Shown here in pieces: positions 1 to 10,339 of a stretch of DNA of 64,000 bases; position 1 is the first letter of the stretch; every line of letters begins with the position of its first letter. The notes under the pieces were generated by a model. It was given only the letters and a program-made list of their open reading frames with translations. It searched no databases and had not been told where the DNA came from. The stretch spans positions 7,528,001-7,592,000 of the forward strand of contig NC_079381.1 in the NCBI RefSeq assembly GCF_021018895.1, given 5' to 3'. This stretch comes from Seriola aureovittata (taxonomy: Eukaryota; Chordata; Actinopteri; Carangiformes; Carangidae). Position numbers and translations under genes: made by a program.

Positions 1-39
1 ATGGCACTCTCCTTTAAAAAGTCTGCCCAGGTCACTGAC
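1..39 (-). CDS. phf24: phf24 last coding exon (partial, cut by window edge)
   Basis: The acceptor AG is at 41-40, after a pyrimidine-rich CTCTTTAAC stretch. The exon opens with the single base that completes Arg380, then reads SVTWADFLKESA before the window ends. This corresponds to the mammalian C-terminal block that reads about FVDWPTFLQEN in memory, with the same Trp, Phe-Leu and acidic positions. The phase (two bases carried in from the previous exon) fits exactly. About 20 further residues and the stop codon should lie beyond position 1. It is too short for an ORF scan, and the call rests on phase plus similarity. Confidence 0.82.
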
Positions 40-1878
40 CTGTTAAAGAGAGGTTTTTTTAATGTATTAGTTTGAAATCACTGTTTGCAATCATTTCTTT
101 TCAGTCTGACAAAATTCGATGTATGTATACGGTTACAAACTGGGGATAAGGCTGGGGTCATGAAACATGAAACACAATGAACTGCAGACTATTGAGGACT
201 AGTTTCTATATTTTTTTACTGTCCCCAAATGAAAAGCCAACAATGAACTGATCATAATAACAAGTATTGTCTGTGCAGCCAAAGCCTGATATGTTTTATT
301 ATAGAAATTATTAAAGATTCATTATAGTATAAAGTGAGATTTCCATGTCATTTTTGAATATAAAGCAGGTCTAGGTTCTATATTAATACCGTGAAAGTAT
401 CAAACTGCTCAGTCCACAGAGAGATACACACAGCCTGTATTCAGAAACTGAGCCTTAAAACAAGCCTTCAGAACTGCTGTAACTTTGTTATGTCAAAACA
501 AAGCAGTCGCTCTCAGCCCGAAGACCCGCCCACCCAGACCCACCATCCAGCCTTGCAGGATTTGGCTTCTCTGAGTGTTTACCTGAATCTGCAATATTCG
601 TATTTGATCACTCAGAAAAACAGTCAGCCAATCATAGGAGAGGCTCACAGCCTTAACAACACCTAGCTGTTGTTGCTAGAGCTCCAGAGAGAAGCCTTAG
701 AGAGAAGATGTAAGTCTATATTGAGATCATTTTTGGTGCTTAAAATCACAAATATATCTTGGAAGGATATCAACACTTCTAATAAAACACTGGAAAAGTG
801 TAAAATATGGTACCTTTTTTTAAAAGTTAAAATTAAAGTCACTCCTTCATTCAAAGAACATGGCCACTGTAGTTATTGTTTAGAGCCAACCCACTCACTG
901 CCATAAATACTCACTATGAACCAAATTAATATTAATCCACAGTTTTTTTTTCCCAAATTTTTCCCAACAAATGCTGTATTTCCTCTTGGTTGGGTAATAT
1001 CTCCTAAAAACTACAGCGTTTTTTTAGTAAGTAATTTAAAGTAACTTCAGTAGGAACCATGTAATTTATTGACAAAAATTAAAACATAAAATAGTATGAG
1101 CAATTTATTGGCTACACATAAAAATGTGATTCTGATGTTCATTTTTGGGTTTTTGTATCTCGTTCATGATAACCACACTAAATAGCTACATGTGCAGGCG
1201 CGATCCCATGCAGCTTACACCATCAAACAATAAAAAACAGTTTGGTAATAGTATAATTCACTGTGGAAATTCAGTCATAAAAACAGTGTTTGCCAGACCT
1301 CTGTCTAAGCATGTTCTGCTAATTAGTGTTCAACTTAGTATGACTCATGTGATGTTTTCTTTGTAAATGTGGTTCACTGTAGTTGCTGTCTGGAGTGCTG
1401 GTGCATTAGCTACAATGATTTAAAAATCCTTTAATGTGACATGAAGGAAACTCTCAAAAGTCGTGATATACCAAAAGGGATTTATCTTAATTTGGAGGGA
1501 CAACAGAGCCTGAAATAAAAAAGGTCATTGCCGTCCACGCAGCACTCCTCTGGGTTGCATTGTTTCTCCTAAAATGAATCCCTCAGCTGCTGCCCACAAA
1601 ATACTTTACTGTCTTTGCACAGAGGGGGACCACTGTGGGGTCACAACAGCCATGTGTGGGCTGGTCTGGTGGGAAAGTCTCTGTGGAGAGCAGGGGGAGC
1701 AAGGTTATGTAAATTCCCCCACTAAAGGCAGTCTGCGGGCCTGTAATGCTCGTTAGAAGAAAGATCCTGAGAGAATAGAGCTTCACTGAACTGATATTTA
1801 CTTCAGGGTTATTACATTGTAATTGTGTCCACACTACCTCACACACATTCACTAAATATATACTGTAAGAGGACAAAC
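40..1878 (-). other. phf24 last intron
   Basis: An 1.84 kb intron between the Ser-rich exon and the terminal exon. It is AT-rich and mostly unique, with no coding exon, RNA gene or recognised repeat. A short GC-richer stretch at about 500-560 and one at 1600-1740 have no phf24-like reading on the minus strand. Confidence 0.7.
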
Positions 1879-1956
1879 CTGCTTTCACCAGCCTTGCTCC
1901 TTTCACTGTCAGAGCTGCCTGGACTGCTCTCACATATGGGGCCAACTTGACTTATA
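1879..1956 (-). CDS. phf24: phf24 coding exon, Ser-rich linker
   Basis: A 78-nt exon. The acceptor is TTGTTCAG ending at 1957, and the donor is AG|GTTTGT starting at 1878. It completes Ser354 and encodes ISQVGPICESSPGSSDSERS followed by KAGES and the first two bases of Arg380. Mammalian PHF24 has the similar SISHVGPIADSSPASSS at this place (memory). The exon is a multiple of three and both flanking introns are phase 2, so skipping it would keep the frame. The donor lacks the usual A/G at +3 and is weak. The segment looks disordered and phosphorylatable. It sits 5.1 kb from the upstream exon and 1.8 kb from the terminal exon. Confidence 0.88.
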
Positions 1957-3539
1957 CTGAACAAAAGAACAAAGAATAAAAACAGACAGAATGAGTTAGC
2001 TGCTACATCAGTCAGTGAAGGAGAAGGCATTTCCCCTTGGGCTGAAAAAAACTTATAATAAAAAATGCAATGTAAATTATGACATCATACCATCTATTTA
2101 AACAATAGAGCACCCATAGTTATTTCGCTGGGATGAGGACATTTCTAGTTCACAATCTGTAATCTCAAATAAAACTTAAAACAAACCATATAACATTGCA
2201 TTGCATGTGAGGATTCACTTTCCAAGTGCTTTTGCCCAGAAAAGTATCCAGATCCTGTAGAACCAGTTATACGCTTGAAATATAGTCATGACATGCCACT
2301 GAAAAGTTAGAGTCTATAAAAGTTAAACATTTCATTCCAGTTAAAAGAGTCACTGAGAATCCTAAATGGAAAAATAAGAAAAGATAATCATCTCACTATG
2401 TCATAAAACATAAAAAAAGCACTGCTTGATGGATTGGCTTTCATGATTAATTGATAATCTTTCCACCAATATTCTCGATGCTCTCTTTTCCACCTTATAC
2501 TGCCCTAAATCAGAGGGTTATCACAATGTAAATTCAAACTCAATTTAATAGCTTTTCCCATCACTTAGAGCCACAGTCTTCCTCAGCAGATGGCATTTGC
2601 TCAGTTTAAACTAGGCTAATAAAAAAAAGCAGAAGGTGGACCTTTTTTAATATCCAACACCTAATGTAAGCTCTGTTTAAGGGTGGATTTTCTTTTCAAT
2701 GCCAAATCAAATAGGTTACATAAGAATATAAGACACTTTCCTTTTCACACTTAAATGGCTGTCTGCCACACCTATGAGTCATCGGCTTCTGATATTTCAG
2801 AGTCAAATAGAAGCTGCACTGATTAACCCTCTGACTGATGGCTCCTTGAAAAAACTCACTTTTCACACTGTAGCGAATGTGAATGTCTCTAATCCAGTAA
2901 TCAAAGGGAGCAGACGTTTTCTGCCTCATTTGATATTTATTTGCTTTTTAATGAGAATTAGTGAAGTTGCATTTTAGTGCTATGTGTGGTTCTGATGCGC
3001 GCACTCACAACCTCTTGCCCCAGATTGTCCTCTTACACGGATAAGTGAGGCTTTTAAAAAGAAGAGAACAAAAGGCTTTCTTTTGATCCCTATAATTAGA
3101 GGCCAGCATCCATGCGTCAGTATAACAAGATCTAATGAAATGAAGGACTCACATTCTGCTCATTAAACTTCTTTCAAGGATGCATTTGTGTTTGATTGCT
3201 ATATGTTTAGAAAGAGTTCCACTTTGGAGTTAAGAGGCTTATCTTCTTCTTGTTTCTTGTTTTTAATGTTAAATTACAAATGAAATCTAAACTGAGGAGT
3301 TGTCTGAGAATACTTGAGGATTGCAGAGTGCTTGAGGGTTGTTGAAGTGAGGAGAAGAAGACAAGCCATGCAGTGCTGAGTCACACTCACCCACAATTCA
3401 TAGGAGAGCAGAGTCCCATGAGTCTGTGGGGAATACCGCATGTTGAATAGGTGAGAGGGATGGAATGGCACAGCATATAGGAGATTGATTTGACAGCACA
3501 AGAGGTTATAAGCAGTAACAAGCACATGCACAGACATAC

Positions 3540-3542
<3 letters not shown>

Positions 3543-3580
<38 letters not shown>
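3543..3580. repeat. (AC)19 microsatellite
   Basis: A perfect AC dinucleotide run of 38 bases in a phf24 intron. It produces spurious Cys-Val and His-Thr repeat open frames. Confidence 0.98.
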
Positions 3581-3582
<2 letters not shown>

Positions 3583-3949
3583 CATGCTGAGAAGTACATT
3601 TATTCCAGTACAAGCCTTACATGCTATTTTTCACCACCTTTCAGAGGGACAGCTTGTACTTTTCACTCCTATACATTTATTTGCAGTTCTTATACTTACT
3701 CGTAGGATTCTGATTTTATATACAAAACTAAATATCTACCATTAAAAGTAAAATAAAAACAACAACTAAAATACTGCTTTCATGTTACGTGCATCAGTAA
3801 TAATAATCAGCAACAATAGCTCAGTAATATACTGACATTCATGATAATGAGTAGATTCATTTTGATACTTCAGTGTATTTTTACCTCCAACACAGAGGTT
3901 ATCTTTTCACCCATGTCAGTTCACTTGTTGGTTTGTTGGTTTGTTTGTT

Positions 3950-4563
3950 TGTCTGTTTGGCAGCAGGATTACGCAAAAAGCACTGAACTGATATACACCG
4001 AGTTTGGTTGAGGGATGGGACATGTGCCCATTATGAACCCATTACATTTTGGGACAGATCTATATCATTTACTATGAATTAGAATTTTTTCCACTGAAAT
4101 CTGGTGCTGGTTGTTTCACATTGGCCTTGGTGAAGGTATATGCTGAGAGCATTTTCTATTTTATTGTGTTTTTTTTTTTTTTTCTTTTGTTTTATTTTTT
4201 TATTTTTTGCTTGTCAGCAGGATTACACAAAAAATAATGAGCTGATTTGCACCAAACTTGATCGAGGGATGTGGCATGGACCAGCGAAGAATCCATTTAA
4301 TCTTGGTGTTGATCCAGTTAAAGGGATGGATCCAGGAATTTTTTAAAACATTTACTTAATCATTTCTTTAACATTTCATGACAGGGTATTTATCAACATT
4401 TTTGTTAATTTGTCAGGGAATAATGCGTGGATCTTAATGTGAGAAAATGGTGTTAAGACTCTGTAACATCTGGTACAGATCCAGATAATATTCTAGATCT
4501 CACAGACATGAATGTTTGGCCTTGATGGAGGTATGCGCTCTATTGAGTGCCATTCTAGTTCTG
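3950..4563 (+). repeat. Two tandem partial copies of a teleost interspersed repeat
   Basis: The phrase GCAGGATTACGCAAAAA (from 3962) recurs as GCAGGATTACACAAAAA (from 4218). After each comes similar text: (TG)ATTTGCACCAAACTTG or its variant, a GGGATG(T)GG motif and an (A)ATCCATTTAATCTTGG(T)-like stretch. The second copy continues to the ending GGAGGTATGCGCTCTATTGA and TGCCATTCTAG. I recognise this wording from a repeat frequent in fish introns, but cannot give its class with confidence. The first copy is truncated at GGCCTTGGTGAAGGTATATGC. Confidence 0.75.
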
Positions 4564-4661
4564 GTAATACTTTTATTTCATACAGGAGTTTCACTTGTAA
4601 TGGAGTACTTCTGCATTGTTGTATTACTGCTTTTACGAAAGTAAAGGATCTTCAACCACTG

Positions 4662-4686
4662 ACACACACACACACACACACACACA
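4662..4686. repeat. (AC)12 microsatellite
   Basis: A perfect AC run of about 25 bases, just after the fish-type repeat ending near 4563. Confidence 0.97.
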
Positions 4687-6438
4687 ATGTCACACAGTGA
4701 GGACAAACAAACTTAACCTCATCAGAGTCAGACAGAGCTTATTTTTCTGTCATTATTACTCCCAGTTAACTCATTCAGTTAAATAGTCATTTTTGAGGCT
4801 GAACTCTGCAGTGACTATATTGCGTTTACTGTGAACTGTATCTAATATTTTGTCTCTCCTTAGTCACAACCCAAAAAGGTAGTATTAGTTGCAGGGTTGT
4901 TGTATTGAATTGCCCTTTACTGTATATACTGTTCATATTACTGTGTCCACACCCTGTAGCCATTTCAGGAGTAAAACTTTACTTGATCTCAGCTGATCAA
5001 AGCACAAACAGCTCTGTATTGAGTTCAAGTGAGGTGAGCTCTAAGAGAAGAAACAGCTTCATTCATCTAAAACACGTCAATATATTAATAGCAAGAATAC
5101 TAAACATCAAACTGACAGGCAGCTAAAAGCCTGCTAATAACATGAGTGGCAGTACAGAATACATTATTGAATGAAACACATTATGTTGGTGCCTTTTAAT
5201 ATGCAGGGAGTAGCAAGCTTGATTTGCTTTTGAAATTCAGCTTGTTTTACCATGATTCTCATGGATAGGATTTAAATGTATTTGACTTGATAAAGGCAGA
5301 AACACTTTATTTGAGAATCCTTTTGTTGCTCAGGTCATGTCTCTTTGCTGGTTCTTTATCAGTGTTGCACTGATATAATCATTTATTGCATTCTGCACAG
5401 GCCAAAGTGCCAATCAGAAACAATGGCTGTGATTCCTCACTTATCAGTTTTAGCTGAAAGCTCCAGCTTGACAGGGAAACAACATTGTTATGTGCCAGTC
5501 CCAGTGTTCCAGGGTGCACTGGTTAGTCATACATTTTCAGTGTCAATGTACGATAAAGAAGTAAACAGAAAGTCACTGTGGGGATGGCAACCACATCTCC
5601 CAAAGGCTCCAGAGTGTTGTGGGTTTGTTTTTGCTGCACAACATTGGTGAAACTTAGTCAAAGCAAATCCCCAAAGTGTCATAGCTGTGGTTTTTGATTT
5701 GGCGCACTGGCCAGAGGACATGTTAAATAATAAATGCTAACGCTAGTACAAACATTAAAGGAGGACAGTTGTTAAACTCTTGTTTTACTTTTTAAGTCCA
5801 TGTTAAGCACTGTTTAATTTATGCTGAAAGTCTTTTTGAGTTTTTTTGTATTGTTTTGTTTACTTATTTGATTTATGAACAATATAATCCTTTTTACCAT
5901 ATTGGAAGGAAAGCATGGTGGTATGCTAATTATGTCATCCGACTTTGGACTAACTTGAATTTTACTTTTCAGGGATGTAAACACTACAACACTAATTTAT
6001 GGGTACAATGTGTCAATATAGTCATTGAATCAGATGCATGAACATACTATTTTAGTGATATGATGGTGAAACTTCAAAAAGTCAAAATATATAGACAACA
6101 GACATAAAATCAGACATAATGCTTTTGTGAGACTGTCAACTATTATGAAACAATTACATGAATTATTAGTTTGTGTAATGAATAATTCATGTATTTTCCT
6201 GGACGTGTTTTAGAAAACAGATATGAAATCAAACTAGAAAGCATGCAAAAATGTAATTAAATAGAGCCAACTCTAAGTAACTATGTTAAATTATGTAATT
6301 TGACACTGGCATGACACCAACCCACACAAAGCTGACAAATCAAGGTTAATGAGTTAGATGAGTTAGATTTATCTGTAGCTTTGATCTCATACTGCACTAG
6401 TGTAGAAATGATCAAATACATAGTATGAAGAGTCGGCC

Positions 6439-6725
6439 ATTTAAAAGGGTTATTTGTAAGTTTTCTCTGACACCAAACATGGTTTATTGCCAGTAGCAGG
6501 TGGTGTTGATTGTCACTTCACAAGAGCTTCAGCCATCATTGTCTTTATAATACGGGAGGTTATAATACACCCTCTGAGCAGCACTATGTCTTCAGGGCAG
6601 AATGGAGGCCACAGTGAGTTGCTATCGGAAAGTGACGAGTGGGTTAGCTGGTTAGCATGCTAACTTCAGTAGAAGAGAAGAAGTGGTAGAAACAAGATTT
6701 AGCATTGACGTTGCTTTCCACTGTT
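6439..6725 (+). repeat. Inverted-repeat element family, truncated copy
   Basis: It starts TTTAAAAGGGTTATTTGTAA and contains GATTGTCACTTCACAAGAGC, TTCAGCCAT, CCTCTGAGCAGC, CTTCAGGGCAGA and CTTCAGTAGAAGA. All of these appear, reverse-complemented and in the same order, in the element at 40416-40774. Similarity fades after CTTTCCACTG, so the right end is lost. Confidence 0.8.
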
Positions 6726-7043
6726 GGAGACAACTCTTAGCGGTTACTGTGGCTTATGTCGACTGGAGGAACCATATCTAATGAGAAAAGTATCTTATAC
6801 TTCCAGTTATATTTGTCATGGTCTCTATTCCCTTAGCAGCCAACCCTTTGTGCCCTCTTCAAGCTGCAGTTAGTGTACAGATGAGACCAGGGCTCCCAAA
6901 ACTCCTGCCTAATTTATATATCGACTTATGTGCTTTTTTATCTCTCTTGACATGGAATACTTCTGTTTCCTTAAAGTATTTAAAGGGAGTAATTTTTCTA
7001 TGCACTGGGAATGGATATCTGGGCTCTCCTTTGGTCTACTCAC

Positions 7044-7210
7044 CTCACATTACAGGACTGCGAGTCTTTGTTGAGATTGTGAAACCAGGACTGCTGGGCC
7101 TGGCGGCATTCTGCTCTTGTGATCATACCATCTTTATCCAGATCCAGACCCAGGAACACTGACCGTGCTTTGTCTCTCTCCTTGGCAGTCAACAGGCGCA
7201 TCATTGAGTT
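7044..7210 (-). CDS. phf24: phf24 coding exon with canonical EF-hand loop
   Basis: A 167-nt exon. The acceptor is TTTTTCCTAG ending at 7211, and the donor AG|GTGAGT starts at 7043. It encodes residues 299-353 and two bases of Ser354. It opens NSMMRLLTAKERDKAR, which matches the mammalian NSLLRLLTVKERERAR. It then carries D321-L-D323-K-D325-G326-M-I328-T-R-A-E332, a complete 12-residue EF-hand calcium loop (acidic at 1, 3, 5 and 12, Gly at 6, Ile at 8). The exit helix reads CRQAQQSWF. As I remember it, the mammalian loop here has lost these acidic ligands. An alternative donor four bases earlier in the exon would break the frame to the next exon. Confidence 0.95.
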
Positions 7211-8165
7211 CTAGGAAAAATAAAAACCAACAACTCTATGAGATTAGGTGGACCTACTCCTTTAAATCTCTCATAATAACTCCATTGCCCTTTTATGCTT
7301 TCCTTTGCTGTAATTTAGGGGCCTGGCAAAGGTATTTTTGGGGCTCATTTCTTTGGCCTTAATCATACCCAATCACATTAGCACTGTCTGATATAATCGG
7401 CAAGCACTGATTTACACTGTGCTACCATAGAGCCACACACAGTCCACAAACTGTAAACTTAATCTCCCGAGCCAAACACAAAGCACAATATTTAAACTGC
7501 TGTCTGGTGATCAAGTGACAATAAAAGGGAGTAATTAAGGCAGGTGGGTGCAGGCCAAAATTTTGGTTGCTTTTGCCCCCCTGAGCAATTCCATCAAACT
7601 AACCTCACTCAACATAATCTATTTGACCCATGTTCCTCCATCCTTTACAAGGCTGATTAGAGAGTATTTTGGCTGAGCAGAGGAAGGTATGCTTTTGCCA
7701 GGCACATGAACAGCCAAAAACACTTCTCTCTCTCTTACTGGCAGAGACTGTTGATAGTGAAGACAACATCAAGCAAGTTAAGACTCCAAAATCTTCTCCT
7801 TTTCTGTAACCATAGACATATTTTGTGATCAAGAAAAGTCAAGGTCAACCAGTCAAATCAAACTACAAAACAGACTTTGTCACAGGCTTTTATTGTGAGA
7901 CTGCTGTACATGTAAGTGTAAATCTACCTTTATAGTGCCCAATACCAACCCCAAAACCTCAGCATTTCTTCCCAGTTTACTGTTGCTGCATAACACAACA
8001 TAGTTCATGACTGAGTATGAAGACATCGAGAATGAGGAGGAAACGTTATGATTTTTTTTTTTGATGAAGTGACATTGGGTTATGTAACAAATCAGGAACT
8101 ATAAAACGCCTTATGATTATTCCTTGAATATATTCATCTCGTTTTGTCAGTCTAGTATACTTTAC

Positions 8166-8368
8166 CTCTGTGCGAAACTTCCTTAACATTGCCAGTGACT
8201 CAAAGTACAGGAAGTCTGACCACTCGATGTGACCCTTCTTCTCAGGATCCAGAGCCGCAAACTGGGCCAGGACCTCCTCTTCTTGCTCATCAGTCAGGTC
8301 CTTATCAAACTGCTGCTTGGATACAAAGTGGCGGTACTGCAGGAGCTCATCTGACACCAGGCATGACT
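8166..8368 (-). CDS. phf24: phf24 coding exon, first EF-hand-like segment
   Basis: A 203-nt exon. The acceptor is TTGTTGCTCTAG ending at 8369, and the donor is GAG|GTAAAG at 8165. It completes Glu231 and encodes residues 232-298, beginning SCLVSDELLQYRHF and ending LRKFRTE. The stretch [20 protein letters not shown] matches the well conserved mammalian [20 protein letters not shown]. Residues 271-282 resemble an EF-hand loop, but a Lys replaces the acidic residue at position 5 and Asp sits at position 12, so calcium binding is doubtful. The reading frame stays open past the donor into the intron, but the GTAAAG donor and phase-0 joining to NSMMRLL settle the boundary. Confidence 0.96.
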
Positions 8369-9232
8369 CTAGAGCAACAAGGAACAATTCATCACATCAA
8401 ACCTAATTAGTCACCAACAAGTCTTCCAGATATAATTAACTTATGGAGACTCATTTTCTACAATGGCAAGACCACCTCCCACAGATTGCCCTCCATCCAA
8501 GCCGCGGAGTAATACCACACAATTGGAAGTCGACTGGGTTGAGGGCAAATAATGTAATAACTTTGACTGAGCAATCCAGTAATGAATTCAAGGGGAAAAT
8601 TTTGTGTATGCAGTGGGCTTTTCTGTAAAGTGGATACATTTCTGTCCAGTGTTCACCAAGTGATCTTATTTGAAAGTTCAGTGGCTACATAGGCAGGGAT
8701 GTGCAGAGATGGTAGAAGAAGGCAGGTGTTCAAAGAACATAAAAAGGTGCATTGTAGGTTAGTAGTGGCAAACAGCAATTTCTTTGCCTGGGGCCTCCTG
8801 ACAGGTTAATCCAGTCAATGTGGCAACAGGTACAGTATTGGGTAGTAGAATACAAGAGGGAAAGCCAGCTCTGCTATATAAAATGCTTCATTCACAAATC
8901 TTTTCTTTTGAGAAATATGGTCTGAATTAAAAAGAAAAATGTCAGGGAGAGGACTTTTTTCTTTCACTCACTTTTTTAGTTTTTGGTTGAGATTCTTTTC
9001 AAAGTTTTGTAAAAAAAGAGGAATGAGAATAGAACTTATAAAACTTGGAGTGAGCAGGCCTCTGATGGCTGCAATGGTACAGCAGAGCATAACATCAGAG
9101 TGTGGGATTAGAGGTGATTATCTTTTAATTTTTATTACTTTTTGGAAATATAAAAACAAAATGTGTCCCCAATTTATACCATTAAAATGTGATCTGCATC
9201 TGCACACATGTTCTGGGTAAAGATAAACATTA

Positions 9233-9290
9233 ACATTTACGTTTACTCATTTGGCAGACACTTTTATCCAATGCAATTTACAAGTGAGGG
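9233..9290. repeat. Fragment of a common fish interspersed repeat
   Basis: The stretch contains TCATTTGGCAGACACTTTTA followed by TCCAATGCAATTTACAAGTG. This closely resembles the widely dispersed fish motif with GCAGACGCTTTTATCCAAAG and a CGACTTACAAGTG ending (memory). Family assignment is not attempted. Confidence 0.65.
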
Positions 9291-9779
9291 CATCACTAAA
9301 AACATAATGCCAAGAGTAAAAGAATGCATTGGAGTGTGTTGACATCGGGCAGACCACATTTATATTCCCAGCCATATGTAAATGTAGCTCATACCGTCTG
9401 ACCACAGCCATTAAGAAAACATCCGCACAGCAAGTTCAAAGGTCGCCTGACTCTGCTTCTTCCTGCTAGTTTAAGCAATTAGGCTAGACGTAGGCTAATG
9501 GCTAGCAGTTCTTCCTCAAAGAAGTGATTTAGAAATGAATAATGTCAGCTCTTTAGCACTGCTTCACTTGACTTAGGATGTACCATGTCTATCACAAGTC
9601 AGCCCGCATACCTAATTTGCATATTGAGATCCGATCACAATACAGGCACAGTCGAGATAACAGGCACACATTTTATTACATGGTGTAAATGCAAAGACAC
9701 ATGGAACATATGTCAATAAACAGATATATATCTCATGTTAATACCAGGTGCAAATCAGGCTTATGAGTCTACAGCAATG

Positions 9780-9915
9780 CTAGCAGTTCTCAGAGGCTGT
9801 CGTTAGATATTGCAGTACTTTGAGCTAAATGGCAAGTCATCATGCTAACATGTTCACAATGACAATGCTAACATGCTGATCTTTAGCAGGTATTCAGTTT
9901 ATTGTGTTCACCATC
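9780..9915 (-). repeat. GCTAACATG-rich fish repeat, fragment
   Basis: It contains GCTAACATGCTGATCTTTAG, CAGGTAT and TGTTCACCATCTTAG. The same order appears reverse-complemented at 49857-49947. It is one end of a longer fish repeat that is more complete at the second site. Confidence 0.75.
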
Positions 9916-10174
9916 TTAGTCTGATTTTATTGATTTTGTTTTTTACTGCTGCCTCTGTCAACTTTGTAACGTAGATTTTGAAGTAGTGCTCCATAAATGA
10001 AGATTAATATTATTATCATTATTATTATTTAGCATATATTTAGCAGACATTATTACAATTAAGGTCAGACCAGAGATACATTGAAGATAGTTCTAGTCTG
10101 GCGGTGGACTCACCACATTTCTAATATTCCTTAATTGCCAACATCTGCCACTGTTTAAATAAATGTTGCGCCTA

Positions 10175-10339
<165 letters not shown>

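Larger units (their letters stand above)
1957..7043 (-). other. phf24 intron, repeat-bearing
   Basis: A 5.1 kb intron. It holds a CA microsatellite (3543-3580), a second one (4662-4686), two copies of a fish-type interspersed repeat (about 3950-4563) and a member of an inverted-repeat element family (about 6439-6725). The remainder, including 1957-3500 and 4700-6400, shows nothing I can name. Confidence 0.7.
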
